NCBI GenBank assembly: GCA_016191815.1
Contig: JACPVI010000048.1
Location: forward strand, 1-64,000
DNA length: 64,000 bases
Direction of reading: 5' to 3'
Source: Myxococcales bacterium
GTDB taxonomy: Bacteria; Myxococcota; Myxococcia; Myxococcales; Myxococcaceae
The notes under the pieces were generated by a model. The model saw only the letters and a program-made list of their open reading frames with translations, was not told where the DNA came from and searched no databases. Positions 36,472-44,699 of the stretch are shown in pieces. Position 1 is the stretch's first letter. Each line of letters starts with the position of its first letter. The position numbers and the translations under genes were made by a program.

Positions 36472-37263
36472 TTACGCTCCGGGGGACCTTCCGCCAATCT
36501 TCGACGCTTCTAGCAGGAGCTTCGCCTGCTCGCGGAGTGAGGCGTGCACGCCCGGGTCCCCGGCCAGTTCCTTGAGGTCTTTGGTGGTGAGCAAGGGGAC
36601 GATCTTCGCGCCCACCTCGGGCGGCAAGTAGGGGTTGAAGGCCAAGGCCCTCCGCACCGGGTGGCGGGTGGACCAGCGCTCCGAGCGCCAGATCTCCACC
36701 AGCGGCTCGGGCCGCGCCGGGCGGCGGGCGGCGATCCGCACCACGTGCTCCTCGGTGAGCCTCGGGTTGAGCAGCACGTTGCGGATCACCGCCGCGTTGG
36801 AGACCGTGGCGAGCCTGGCCAGGAGGTCCGGGCTCCGGGTCAGCCTGGCCTGAGTCTTGAGAAAGCCCAAGGACTGGGAGAACAGGCGCGCGTCGTGCCG
36901 GGCGGCCTCGTCCGGGTCCAGCTCCTGGCGGGCCTCTCCCTCCGGAAAGAGGGCGGCCACCGACATGAGCGAGCTGGCCCGCGCTAGCCTCGCCAGTTGC
37001 GCCGCGTGAGGCAGAACCGAGGCCTCGCGCTCGATCGCCGAGACGATGGCCGTGAGCACGCAAGCCGCCCCCTCCGAGCCGGCCCGGGCGAGCTGAATCA
37101 CCTCCTGGACCAACTCCGCCGCCGCGGCGGGCGTCCTCCGCGCCAGCTCCCTCGCGGCGGCCTTCCTCCGCACCTCCGCGCCGCCAAAGAGCGCGTGGAG
37201 CCTGTGCACCACGCCCGCGGCCTTGCTCTTGGCCGGCGCCGCTAGGGAGCCTCGTCTTGCCAA
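36472..37263 (-). CDS. Unknown alpha-helical (HEAT-like) protein
   Basis: 263 residues, not assigned. It is soluble and helical with repeated helix pairs rich in Leu/Ala/Arg, for example SPDLLARLATVSNAAVIRNVL and EEHVVRIAARRPARPEPLV, of the HEAT/leucine-repeat type. This suggests a scaffold or binding protein. TTG 37263 follows GGGAGG by about 7 bases and overlaps the end of the upstream gene by 22 bases; a later GTG at 37212 is an alternative. Confidence 0.6.
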   Translation of the reverse strand: MARRGSLAAPAKSKAAGVVHRLHALFGGAEVRRKAAARELARRTPAAAAELVQEVIQLARAGSEGAACVLTAIVSAIEREASVLPHAAQLARLARASSLMSVAALFPEGEARQELDPDEAARHDARLFSQSLGFLKTQARLTRSPDLLARLATVSNAAVIRNVLLNPRLTEEHVVRIAARRPARPEPLVEIWRSERWSTRHPVRRALAFNPYLPPEVGAKIVPLLTTKDLKELAGDPGVHASLREQAKLLLEASKIGGRSPGA

Positions 37264-38744
37264 GCCACCACCTCCCTCACGGTCACCTTCACCCAGAAGC
37301 TCTGGAGGTTGGGCGGGTACTCGTGGAAGGCGATCAGGAACGGCTTGCGCCCGTGGGGGGCGATCACCACGGTGCTGAAGTCGATGCGGCGGTTCATCCC
37401 CTCCACGTCCGAGCCGCTGGAGATCTGGAACAGATCCTCCGGACTGGTGGAGGCCCCGGCAAACGCCTCGGCCGCGCTCACCAGCTGGCCGTCTTCGAGG
37501 ATCTCCGCCCGCACCCTGGCCTGGCCCGGCTTCTCGGTGCGGTTCTCCACCAGCCCCCGCACGAAGAAGAGCGGCTTGCCCACCTGGGCGTCGTACAGCC
37601 CGTTGGAGATGTCCACCGCGATCAGCTCTTCCCGCGGGACGAACATCGCCCGGATCCTCGGCACCGAGAAGTCGAGCTGTCCCTCGTTGAGGTAGACGGC
37701 CGCCACCACCGCCAGCACCGGGAGGACCAGGAGCGCCAGGGCCACGTTCACCAGCACTGTCTTCCAGCTCCTCTTCGAGGGCCGCGCCGGCCGCTCCTGC
37801 TTCACCGAGTCGGGCCCCACTGCCCGCTTCACCAGGGCGATGCGGGCGATGGCCGCTCCCTGCGGGGGAGCGCCCGCCGCCGGGCGTGTCTCGGCGGGGG
37901 AAGTCTTGGTTTCCTCGGGCGGCGGCGGCAGGTCGAACAGCGCCGCGCGGTCCTCCGTCCGGGGGACGCCCTTGGGCACCACGCCGGGGTCGGTGGACTC
38001 CTCGCTCGAGAGGGCGCGGCTGAACAGCTCGTCCACTTCGGGGAGGTCGCCGATCACCTGCTCGGAGGCGGCCGGCGCCGGAGGAACGCGCACCCCTTTG
38101 GGGTTGGTGAAGGCCGGAACGCCGGGCGCGGTGCCGGTGAGCAGCGCGGTCGGGGCATCTGGCCGGGTGGGGTTGGTGACCGTCCAGTCCTCGCCGGTCA
38201 AAGGGCCCCTCGCGGGCTTGGCTTGGGCGCGGAACGGCCTCGCGCTCGGAATGGTGGAGGGTTCGGGAGGAAGCGGACTCTCGCTCGCCAGGTGAGAACC
38301 TACCCGAGTGGGCTCCTCGAAGGCGTCGATCGGCAGGTGCTTCTGCGCCTCGTAGGAAGGCTCCAGCGGCTTTTCCGAGGGGTTGAACATCGGCCTCGTG
38401 CCGTCGCTGGGTTCCTCGGAGGTGAAGGCGGCAAACGGGTCGACCTTGGGGCCGAGCCGGGGCGACGGCGGGCTAGGTGCCTGGTAGAGCGCCGGGCGGG
38501 TGGCGTCGTCGCCGGCGGTGCTCGCCTCGCCGAAGGCCTCGAAGGGGTTGAAGCGGCCGGGGCTTACCGGCGCAGGTGCCGGACGGGCGGGAGGCGGCGC
38601 GACAGCCGGCTGAGCCTCAGCCGGAGCCCGCTTGACCCGGAAGGTGTGCTGGCACTTGGTGCAGCGAACCTTGACCCCCTTCTCGGTCACCTTCTCGTCG
38701 GGGATCTTGAACCTCGTCTGGCACTGGGAGCATTTGACGATCAT
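37242..38744 (-). CDS. MJ0042-type zinc-ribbon membrane protein with DUF3426
   Basis: 500 residues. The N terminus MIVKCSQCQTRFKIPDEKV with RCTKCQHTF is an MJ0042 zinc ribbon (four Cys). A long Pro/Ala/Ser-rich region follows, then a membrane helix (about 345-368, VNVALALLVLPVLAVVAAVYL) and a C-terminal DUF3426-like domain (VRGLVENRTEKPGQ, FLIAFHEYPPNLQSFWVKV). It is the first gene of a four-gene minus-strand operon down to 34187. Proteins of this type are common in myxobacterial motility and envelope complexes, but this one's role is unknown. Confidence 0.82.
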   Translation of the reverse strand: MIVKCSQCQTRFKIPDEKVTEKGVKVRCTKCQHTFRVKRAPAEAQPAVAPPPARPAPAPVSPGRFNPFEAFGEASTAGDDATRPALYQAPSPPSPRLGPKVDPFAAFTSEEPSDGTRPMFNPSEKPLEPSYEAQKHLPIDAFEEPTRVGSHLASESPLPPEPSTIPSARPFRAQAKPARGPLTGEDWTVTNPTRPDAPTALLTGTAPGVPAFTNPKGVRVPPAPAASEQVIGDLPEVDELFSRALSSEESTDPGVVPKGVPRTEDRAALFDLPPPPEETKTSPAETRPAAGAPPQGAAIARIALVKRAVGPDSVKQERPARPSKRSWKTVLVNVALALLVLPVLAVVAAVYLNEGQLDFSVPRIRAMFVPREELIAVDISNGLYDAQVGKPLFFVRGLVENRTEKPGQARVRAEILEDGQLVSAAEAFAGASTSPEDLFQISSGSDVEGMNRRIDFSTVVIAPHGRKPFLIAFHEYPPNLQSFWVKVTVREVVAWQDEAP

Positions 38745-38850
38745 CGGCCCGAGGGAGCGACAGTATAGCGCTTGCCCCACCCCAACCCCTCTGGTATCTC
38801 GGCCCTGCGCAGCGCGTCATGCGGCGCCCAAAATCAGGGGCGGTCAGGCG

Positions 38851-39486
38851 ATGAGCGAAGTCGAGCAGGCGGGCAAGGCCGAAACCTCCGGCCGCGAGCC
38901 AAAAGAGCCCAAGATCATCAAGCGCTACACCAACCGGAAGCTCTACGACACCGTGGAGAGCCGCTACGTCACGCTCGATGAGATCGCCGAGATGGTCAAG
39001 CAGGGCCTGGAGGTGAAGATCGTCGACAACCGGACGAAGGAGGACCTGACCTCGGTCACCCTGGCGCAGATCATCTTCGAAGAGGAGAAGAAGAAGAACC
39101 AGATGCCGCTGGCGGTGCTGAGGGAGATCATCCGGCACCCGGGCGAGTCGATCTACGGCTTCATCCACAAGGAAGTGAGCCCGCGGGTGGCCTCCATCCG
39201 GGAAGAGGCGGAGTCCCGCCTCGACCGCCTGTTGCGGCGGGACGACAAGAAGGAAGAGGCGAAGGGCGAGGGGTCGGCGGAGGCCGCGTCGTCCGGGGGC
39301 GACCTGCTCAAGAGCTCTCAGCGGCTGCTCGAGGACTGGCAGCGGCGGATCGACGAGCGGGTGAAGGTGGTGGTGGAGAACGTGCTGGGCAGTCTTCCGG
39401 CGCTCGGCAGAGACCTGCAGGCGCTCACCCACCGGCTCGACCAGCTCGAGCAGAAGCTGTCGGCGCTGGAGAAGCACAAAGGGTAG
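38851..39486 (+). CDS. phaR: PhaR-like polyhydroxyalkanoate synthesis regulator
   Basis: 211 residues. The PHB/PHA accumulation regulator DNA-binding domain is clear at 20-80: IIKRYTNRKLYDTVESRYV, TLDEIAEMVKQGLEVKIVD and LAQIIFEEEK. In PHA producers PhaR represses phasin genes and binds granules. The C terminus is a coiled coil (LEDWQRRIDERVKVV to LDQLEQKLSALE). It converges on the ParA/phasin operon with a 4-base gap. Whether the organism stores PHA is unknown. Confidence 0.85.
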   Translation: MSEVEQAGKAETSGREPKEPKIIKRYTNRKLYDTVESRYVTLDEIAEMVKQGLEVKIVDNRTKEDLTSVTLAQIIFEEEKKKNQMPLAVLREIIRHPGESIYGFIHKEVSPRVASIREEAESRLDRLLRRDDKKEEAKGEGSAEAASSGGDLLKSSQRLLEDWQRRIDERVKVVVENVLGSLPALGRDLQALTHRLDQLEQKLSALEKHKG

Positions 39487-39490
39487 GACT

Positions 39491-40297
39491 CTAAGCCACC
39501 GCCCTCCCGGCGGCCGGCTTGCGCTGCGCGCCGGCGGAGAAGACCGCCTCGGCGATCTCCTGGAGCATGGTGGCTCCCCGGCTCCAGGGCGCGTACTCCC
39601 AGATGGTCTTCCCGTGGCTCTGGGCCTCGTCGATCTTCACGTTGAGGCCCAGCGGGGTCTTGGCGCAGCGGTCGGGGAAGTAGGACCGGAGCTTGTCGAG
39701 GATCTCGTCCGCCAGGGTGGTCTTCCGGTAGAGCGTCGGCACCACCAGCGAGACGTGGAGATCGGGTCGATCGTGCTCGGCGGAGACCCTCCGCACCGTC
39801 TCCACCACCTCGGCGCAGCCGTCGAGTGAGAGGTAGGTGAGCGCGACCGGGATCACCACCTCGGTGGCGGCCACCAGGATGTTGTAGGTGGTCAGCCCCA
39901 TCGAAGGCGGCGCGTCGAACAGCACGAGGTCGTAGTGAGCGGCGGCGGGCTCGGCGAGCCGTTCGGCCAGCCGGAAGGCGCGGCGGGGATCGGGCGCCGC
40001 CGAGACCGGGAACTCCGACATCTCCTTGTAGGAAGGCACCACGGTCAACCCCTCGGTGGCGGTGGGGCGCGCCACCTCCGAGAGCGACACGGACCGGTCG
40101 CAGAGGAAGTGAAACACGTTCGGCGAAGTGGTCCGCACGTCCACCCCGAGCGACTTGCCGGCGTGGCCCTGGGTGTCGAGGTCCAACAGCAACACCCGCT
40201 GGCCCTTCTTGCGGGCGAAATACGCCGCGAGGTTCACCGCCAGGGTCGTCTTGCAGGTGCCGCCCTTCTCGTTGATGAAGGCGATCCGGCGGCTCAC
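39491..40297 (-). CDS. ParA/MinD-like ATPase
   Basis: 268 residues. Deviant Walker A motif FINEKGGTCKTTLAVNLA, Walker A' region LLLDLDTQGHAGKSLG and Walker B DLVLFDAPPSMG are present. It also has LSLDGCAEVVE and a C-terminal positively charged end. It is a dynamic positioning ATPase that partitions DNA or cargo. GTG 40297 overlaps the phasin stop as GTGA, so the ATPase is translationally coupled to the phasin-like protein; its cargo may therefore be PHA granules rather than the chromosome. No parB gene is present nearby. Confidence 0.9.
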   Translation of the reverse strand: MSRRIAFINEKGGTCKTTLAVNLAAYFARKKGQRVLLLDLDTQGHAGKSLGVDVRTTSPNVFHFLCDRSVSLSEVARPTATEGLTVVPSYKEMSEFPVSAAPDPRRAFRLAERLAEPAAAHYDLVLFDAPPSMGLTTYNILVAATEVVIPVALTYLSLDGCAEVVETVRRVSAEHDRPDLHVSLVVPTLYRKTTLADEILDKLRSYFPDRCAKTPLGLNVKIDEAQSHGKTIWEYAPWSRGATMLQEIAEAVFSAGAQRKPAAGRAVA

Positions 40298-40593
40298 GGC
40301 TTCTTCGCCTCGATGAGCTTGTCCACCTTGCCTTCGACCGAGCCGAGCAGCCGCTCCACCTCCTCCACCTTGCTCCTCAGGATTTCCAGGTCTGCGGTGG
40401 AGGGGAGATTCATCGCCGAGAGCGCCGTCCGCAGGCTCTTGTCCAGGGAGCCCTTGGCCGCGAGCGTGCGCGAGACCAAAGTCTGCATCGCGGTGACGAA
40501 CTTCTCGTTGGAGAGGAGCTGCTGGGCGAGCTTGCCGATGCGCTCTTCTCCGGTCTCGACGAGCTTCTTCATCACCGGGTTGTTCTTGAGCAT
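40294..40593 (-). CDS. Phasin-like granule-associated protein (PhaF/PhaI type)
   Basis: 99 residues. The central and C-terminal pattern SLDKSLRTALSAMNLPSTADL then EILRSKVEEVERLLG corresponds to the PhaF/PhaI phasin pattern (LxxLNLPSxxDLExLxxKVExLE). It is an amphipathic helix plus a coiled coil, as expected for a granule surface protein. ATG 40593. Phasins coat PHA granules, and PhaF-like proteins also help distribute them between daughter cells. The assignment is by pattern and by neighbours; moderate confidence. Confidence 0.65.
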   Translation of the reverse strand: MLKNNPVMKKLVETGEERIGKLAQQLLSNEKFVTAMQTLVSRTLAAKGSLDKSLRTALSAMNLPSTADLEILRSKVEEVERLLGSVEGKVDKLIEAKKP

Positions 40594-40741
40594 GGCGATC
40601 GAGGATCCCCCTGGGCGGCGCGGTGGCGGCGGGCATGGTGATCGCCGCGCGTTGAGCTGTCAAGCGCGCGAGTCCCCCGCGCCCTGCGCGGTGTCGACCG
40701 GCCGGCGGCGTTCCGGTAGCTTGCGCCGTCCGGAGGCGGCG

Positions 40742-41641
40742 GTGCTGGAGAAGAAGCGGCTGCTCATCGTGTCGGGCAAGGGCGGGGTCGGCAAGAGCAC
40801 CCTGGCGGCGGCGGTGGCGCTCGAGTCGGCCCGGCGCGGCCAGCGCACCTTGGTCTGCGAGCTGAACGCCAAGGAGCGGGTGAGCATGCTGCTCGGCCGC
40901 CCCGAGGTGGGCCCGGAGATCGGCCTGCTCGAGGAGAACTTGTGGGCGGTGGACATCCGCCCGCAGGAAGCCACCCGCGAGTACGCGTTGATGGTGCTCA
41001 AGTTCGAGAGCATCTACAACGCGGTGTTCGAGAACCGGCTGGTCCGCACCTTCCTGCGCTTCGTGCCCTCGCTGCAGGAGATCGTCCTCTTGGGGAAGAT
41101 CCTCTACCACCTGCGCGAGCAGCGGCCGGACGGCTCCTGGCGCTTCGAGCGCATCGTGGTCGACGGGCCGGCGACCGGGCACGCGGTGTCCTTTTACGGG
41201 GTGCCGAAGGTGGTGCTCGACACCGTGCCGCCCGGTCCGCTGGCCCGCGAATCGAAGGTGATGCTGGACCTGCTCACCGACGAGGCGATCACCGCCGCGG
41301 TGCTGGTCGCCCTGCCGGAGGAGATGCCGGTCAACGAGACCCTGGAGCTGTGCCAGGCGCTGCGCGAGCGGGTCGGCGTCCGCCCCCAGGCGGTGGTGTT
41401 GAACTGCTTCATCCCGCCGCGCTTTGGCCGGGAGGACCCCTCCCTTCTCTCGCTGAACCGCCCGCTCGAGCAGGTGGCCCAGAGCCACCTCGAGCGCGAG
41501 CGGCAGTCGCAGGCGGCGCGCGAGCGGCTCTGTGCGGGGACCGGGCTCCCGGTCTTCGAGGTACCCAGGCTCTTCCACCCTTCGTTCGGGCGGGCGGCGG
41601 TGGAGGAGATCTCCCGGCGGATCGCGAGGCTCGAGGAATGA
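40742..41641 (+). CDS. ArsA/Get3-family ATPase (first of tandem pair)
   Basis: 299 residues. P-loop SGKGGVGKSTLAAAVA, then a Get3/ArsA-like switch region DGPATGHAVSFYGVP. It lacks a transport partner and arsenic-binding cysteine pairs, so it is more likely a cytosolic Get3-like or regulatory ATPase than an arsenite pump. GTG 40742 has GGAGG 5 bases upstream. Its stop overlaps the start of the second copy as ATGA. Divergent from the phasin gene. Confidence 0.85.
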   Translation: MLEKKRLLIVSGKGGVGKSTLAAAVALESARRGQRTLVCELNAKERVSMLLGRPEVGPEIGLLEENLWAVDIRPQEATREYALMVLKFESIYNAVFENRLVRTFLRFVPSLQEIVLLGKILYHLREQRPDGSWRFERIVVDGPATGHAVSFYGVPKVVLDTVPPGPLARESKVMLDLLTDEAITAAVLVALPEEMPVNETLELCQALRERVGVRPQAVVLNCFIPPRFGREDPSLLSLNRPLEQVAQSHLERERQSQAARERLCAGTGLPVFEVPRLFHPSFGRAAVEEISRRIARLEE

Positions 41642-42765
41642 CCGGGCCGCTCGCCTCGGCGCTCACCCAAAGGAGCGTGCTCATCTGCGTCGGGTCGGGA
41701 GGAGTCGGGAAGACCACCGTGGCGGCCAGCCTGGCCCTCCGGGGCGCGGCCTTGGGGCGGCGGTCGATCGTCTGCACGGTGGACCCGGCGAAGCGGCTGG
41801 CCAACTCGCTCGGCCTCGAAGAGCTGGGCAACGCGGAGACCCGCATCGACGATGCCCGGCTGGCCGCGGCGGGCCTGGGCCCCCGCTCGCCGATGTTCGC
41901 GATGATGCTGGACATGAAGCGGACCTGGGACGAGCTGATCTCGAAGCTCGCCCCGAAGGAGAAGCAGGAGCGGATACTGAGCAACCGCTTCTACCAGTCG
42001 CTCTCCTCGGCGCTGGCCGGCTCCCAGGAATACATCGCGATGGAGAAGCTCTGGCAGCTCCACGCCCGGAGCGACTACCAGCTGGTGGTGCTCGACACTC
42101 CGCCCACCGCGCACGCCCTGGACTTCCTCGACGCGCCCAACCGGCTGCTCGACTTCCTAGACAACGAGGCGGCCCGCTGGCTGCTCACCCCGGCGCTGGC
42201 TGCCGGGAAGCTCGGGCTCAAGCTGTTCAACCTGGGCGGCAGCTACGTGGCTCGGCAGATCTCCAAGTTCACCGGGGTGGAGACCTTGCAGCAGCTGGCC
42301 GACTTCATGCTGGCGGTCAGCGGCATGAACGAGGACTTCCGCGAGCGGGCGCGCCAGACGCGGGATCTATTGGCGTCGGGCTCCACTGCCTTCGTGCTGG
42401 TGACCGGCCCGACGGTGGAGCGGCTCGACGAGGCGGTGCACTTCCACACCTTGCTCAGGCAGAACGAGATGGCGGTCGCCGCGGTGGTGGTCAACCGAGT
42501 GCACGAGCCGGTGCCGGACCTATGGTGGCGGGAGGCGGCCAAGCTCTCGCCGCCGCTCCGTGGAAAGGTGGAGAAGACGCTAGAGGAGCTGGACGTGCTC
42601 GCCTCCCAGGATGCGATCGGGCTCGCCAAGCTGGCCGAGGCCTGCCGCCCCACTGCGCTGGTGCTGGTGCCGCGCTTTCCCCTCGACGTGCACGACTTGC
42701 CGGCGCTCTGGCGCACCGGCGGGTATCTGGTGGGCGACGCCCAGCTGCCGGCCGCCAGTTCTTGA
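41638..42765 (+). CDS. ArsA/Get3-family ATPase (second of tandem pair)
   Basis: 375 residues. P-loop GSGGVGKTTVAASLAL, VDPAKRLANSLGLEEL (signature of ArsA), DMKRTWDELISKLAP, VLDTPPTAHALDFLDAP and VVNRVHEPVP are all present. ATG 41638 overlaps the first copy's stop. E. coli ArsA is a fused A1-A2 pair; here two separate, diverged subunits are coupled, so they likely form a heterodimer. No arsB, arsC or arsD is nearby. Confidence 0.88.
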   Translation: MTGPLASALTQRSVLICVGSGGVGKTTVAASLALRGAALGRRSIVCTVDPAKRLANSLGLEELGNAETRIDDARLAAAGLGPRSPMFAMMLDMKRTWDELISKLAPKEKQERILSNRFYQSLSSALAGSQEYIAMEKLWQLHARSDYQLVVLDTPPTAHALDFLDAPNRLLDFLDNEAARWLLTPALAAGKLGLKLFNLGGSYVARQISKFTGVETLQQLADFMLAVSGMNEDFRERARQTRDLLASGSTAFVLVTGPTVERLDEAVHFHTLLRQNEMAVAAVVVNRVHEPVPDLWWREAAKLSPPLRGKVEKTLEELDVLASQDAIGLAKLAEACRPTALVLVPRFPLDVHDLPALWRTGGYLVGDAQLPAASS

Positions 42766-42905
42766 GGCGCGCGGATCGAGCCCTGGCGACTGCCCTCGGC
42801 CTGAAACACTCCTGCGGCGAGGAGGTCTGAACGACGGTGCTAGACTCGGGGGAACTCGCGCGACGCGGGCGCTGTCAGAGTGCGCGGGTCTCGCCGGTGA
42901 GGGCC

Positions 42906-44054
42906 ATGGACGGGCGCTTGATCACTGCGGTGGGGTTGGCGGTGCTGCTGTCGGGCTGCGCGCTCTTCCGCGCCCGAAAGGACGCCCAGGAGCTGAGGTT
43001 CGACCCCGAGCTGGTCGAAGGCGACCTCCAGCTGGAGAAGCTGAACGACGAGGAGTTGTTCGCCGCCGGCTCCTCGTTCTTCGCCGCCTTGGACTACAAG
43101 CAGGCGGCGCGCTACTTCGGAAGGCTGGCCGACTTCCACCCGAACAGCCCGCACCGGAGAGCAGCCCTCTACAACGCCGGCCTGTCGCTGCAGCGCCTGA
43201 GGAGCTGGGAAGAGGCGTATATGCGCTTCTCCGAGCTGTCCGATCCCCAGCGGGGCACGGGCGACGCACTCGACGCCTCCTTCCGGGTCGCCGAGACGCT
43301 CTACCACCTCGGGCGCTACGACGATGCTTCGGCGCTGCTGGAGGTGATCGCCAAGCGCTCGGACCTGCCCGCCGCGAGGAGAATCGAGGCCCAGGTGCAG
43401 AAGGGCATCTGCGAGATGGAGGCCGGCCGCAGCGAGGACGCCGAGCGTTCCCTTCGCCGCGCGGTGGTCGCCTACCAGGACCTCGAGGAGAAGGACCAGG
43501 TGGACGACTACTACCCGGCGCAGGCGCAGTTCTTCCTCGGGGAGATCTTCCGGCTCCACTACGAGCTGGTGACCCTCGACCCGGACAAGGGGGTCGACGA
43601 GCTGGCCAGAGACCTCGAGTACAAGGCCGAGCTGCTGCTCTCGGCGCAGGGGCACTACTTGAGGTCCATCCGCATCGGCAACGGGTACTGGGCCACCGCC
43701 TCGGGCGCGCAGATCGGCGGGCTGTACGAGAACCTGTACCACCACATGGTGAATTCTCCGGCCCCCAGGGAGCTGCACGCCGAGGAGGCGGAGGTCTACC
43801 GGCAGGAGCTGCGGAAGAAGATCCGGGTGCTGATCACCAAGGCGATCAGCATCTACGAGAGGACCCTGGAAACGGCGGAGCGCATCGGTGCCATCAACCC
43901 CTTCGTCGTGCGCACCCGCGAGAGCTTGCAGAAGATGAAGGACCTGCTCCTGGCCGACGCCCGCGCCGAGGAGGAAGCCGCACCTTCCGAGCCGACTCCT
44001 CCCGGACCGCCGGGCTCGCAGGCCCGTGTCTCCTCTGGGCCGCCCTCGAGCTGA
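42906..44054 (+). CDS. TPR-repeat lipoprotein
   Basis: 382 residues. Lipobox LLSGC (Cys19) after MDGRLITAVGLAV. TPR-like helical repeats run from about 45 to 200 (FAALDYKQAARYFGRLADFHPNSPHRR, given in part: DYKQAARYFGRLADFHP; ETLYHLGRYDDASALLEVI), and the rest is helical to a Pro-rich tail. It is anchored in the envelope and probably scaffolds a complex. ATG 42906. The gap upstream contains TAGACT, a weak -10. Confidence 0.8.
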   Translation: MDGRLITAVGLAVLLSGCALFRARKDAQELRFDPELVEGDLQLEKLNDEELFAAGSSFFAALDYKQAARYFGRLADFHPNSPHRRAALYNAGLSLQRLRSWEEAYMRFSELSDPQRGTGDALDASFRVAETLYHLGRYDDASALLEVIAKRSDLPAARRIEAQVQKGICEMEAGRSEDAERSLRRAVVAYQDLEEKDQVDDYYPAQAQFFLGEIFRLHYELVTLDPDKGVDELARDLEYKAELLLSAQGHYLRSIRIGNGYWATASGAQIGGLYENLYHHMVNSPAPRELHAEEAEVYRQELRKKIRVLITKAISIYERTLETAERIGAINPFVVRTRESLQKMKDLLLADARAEEEAAPSEPTPPGPPGSQARVSSGPPSS

Positions 44055-44077
44055 GTATGGGATAGTCACAGGTCGAG

Positions 44078-44671
44078 TTGAGCGCGAAAAGACCGGCATC
44101 TCGAAGGCGGCTCGGCGGGGTCGCGGCCCTCCTTGCGGTGGCGGGTTGCAGCCAGGGCCTTCCTTCGTCGGCCTCGAGCGATTTCGAGCGCGGCGACGAA
44201 GGCTGGACCATCGAGGGGGACACCTCCCTGTACCCGCAGTGGTCGGCCACCGGCGGCAACCCGGCCGGGATGGTCTCCGCCACCGACGGCGTCACCGGAC
44301 AAATCTGGTACTTCGTCGCCCCGAAGAAGTTCCTGGGAGATCAGTCCGCCGCGTACGGCAGCAAGCTCACTTTCGATCTCAAGCAGTCGAACACCTTCAA
44401 CCAGGTCGACGCGGAGGACGTCATCCTCACCGGCCGCGGCCTCGCGCTGGTGACGGACACCAGGAAGAACCCCGCCACCACCTGGACGCCCTTCGCGGTG
44501 AAGCTCGATGAGAGCGAGGGCTGGAGGAAGGGCGACCTCAGCGGCCCTCCGGCGACCGCGGAGGACTTTCAGCTCCTCCTCAAGAGCCTCACCGGCCTGC
44601 GCATCCGCGGCGAGTACATCGACGGGCCCGACGTGGGCAGCCTGGACAACGTCTATCTGGGGAGCCCCTGA
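44078..44671 (+). CDS. Lipoprotein with laminin-B-like domain
   Basis: 197 residues. Lipobox LAVAGC after a basic N terminus. The mature part FERGDEGWTIEGDTSLYPQW, IWYFVAPKKFLGDQSAAYGS and LTFDLKQSNTFN matches the laminin B (domain IV) pattern of a jelly-roll fold, found in bacterial surface proteins that may bind glycans. TTG 44078 is the only upstream start that preserves the signal peptide. Confidence 0.75.
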   Translation: MSAKRPASRRRLGGVAALLAVAGCSQGLPSSASSDFERGDEGWTIEGDTSLYPQWSATGGNPAGMVSATDGVTGQIWYFVAPKKFLGDQSAAYGSKLTFDLKQSNTFNQVDAEDVILTGRGLALVTDTRKNPATTWTPFAVKLDESEGWRKGDLSGPPATAEDFQLLLKSLTGLRIRGEYIDGPDVGSLDNVYLGSP

Positions 44672-44699
44672 CCGCGAGGCCGGCCACGGCTGACCCCCG

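Noticed and set aside
40742-42765. Arsenite pump ATPase ArsA
   Set aside because: No ArsB/ArsC/ArsD genes and no arsenic-binding cysteines seen; called ArsA/Get3-family only.
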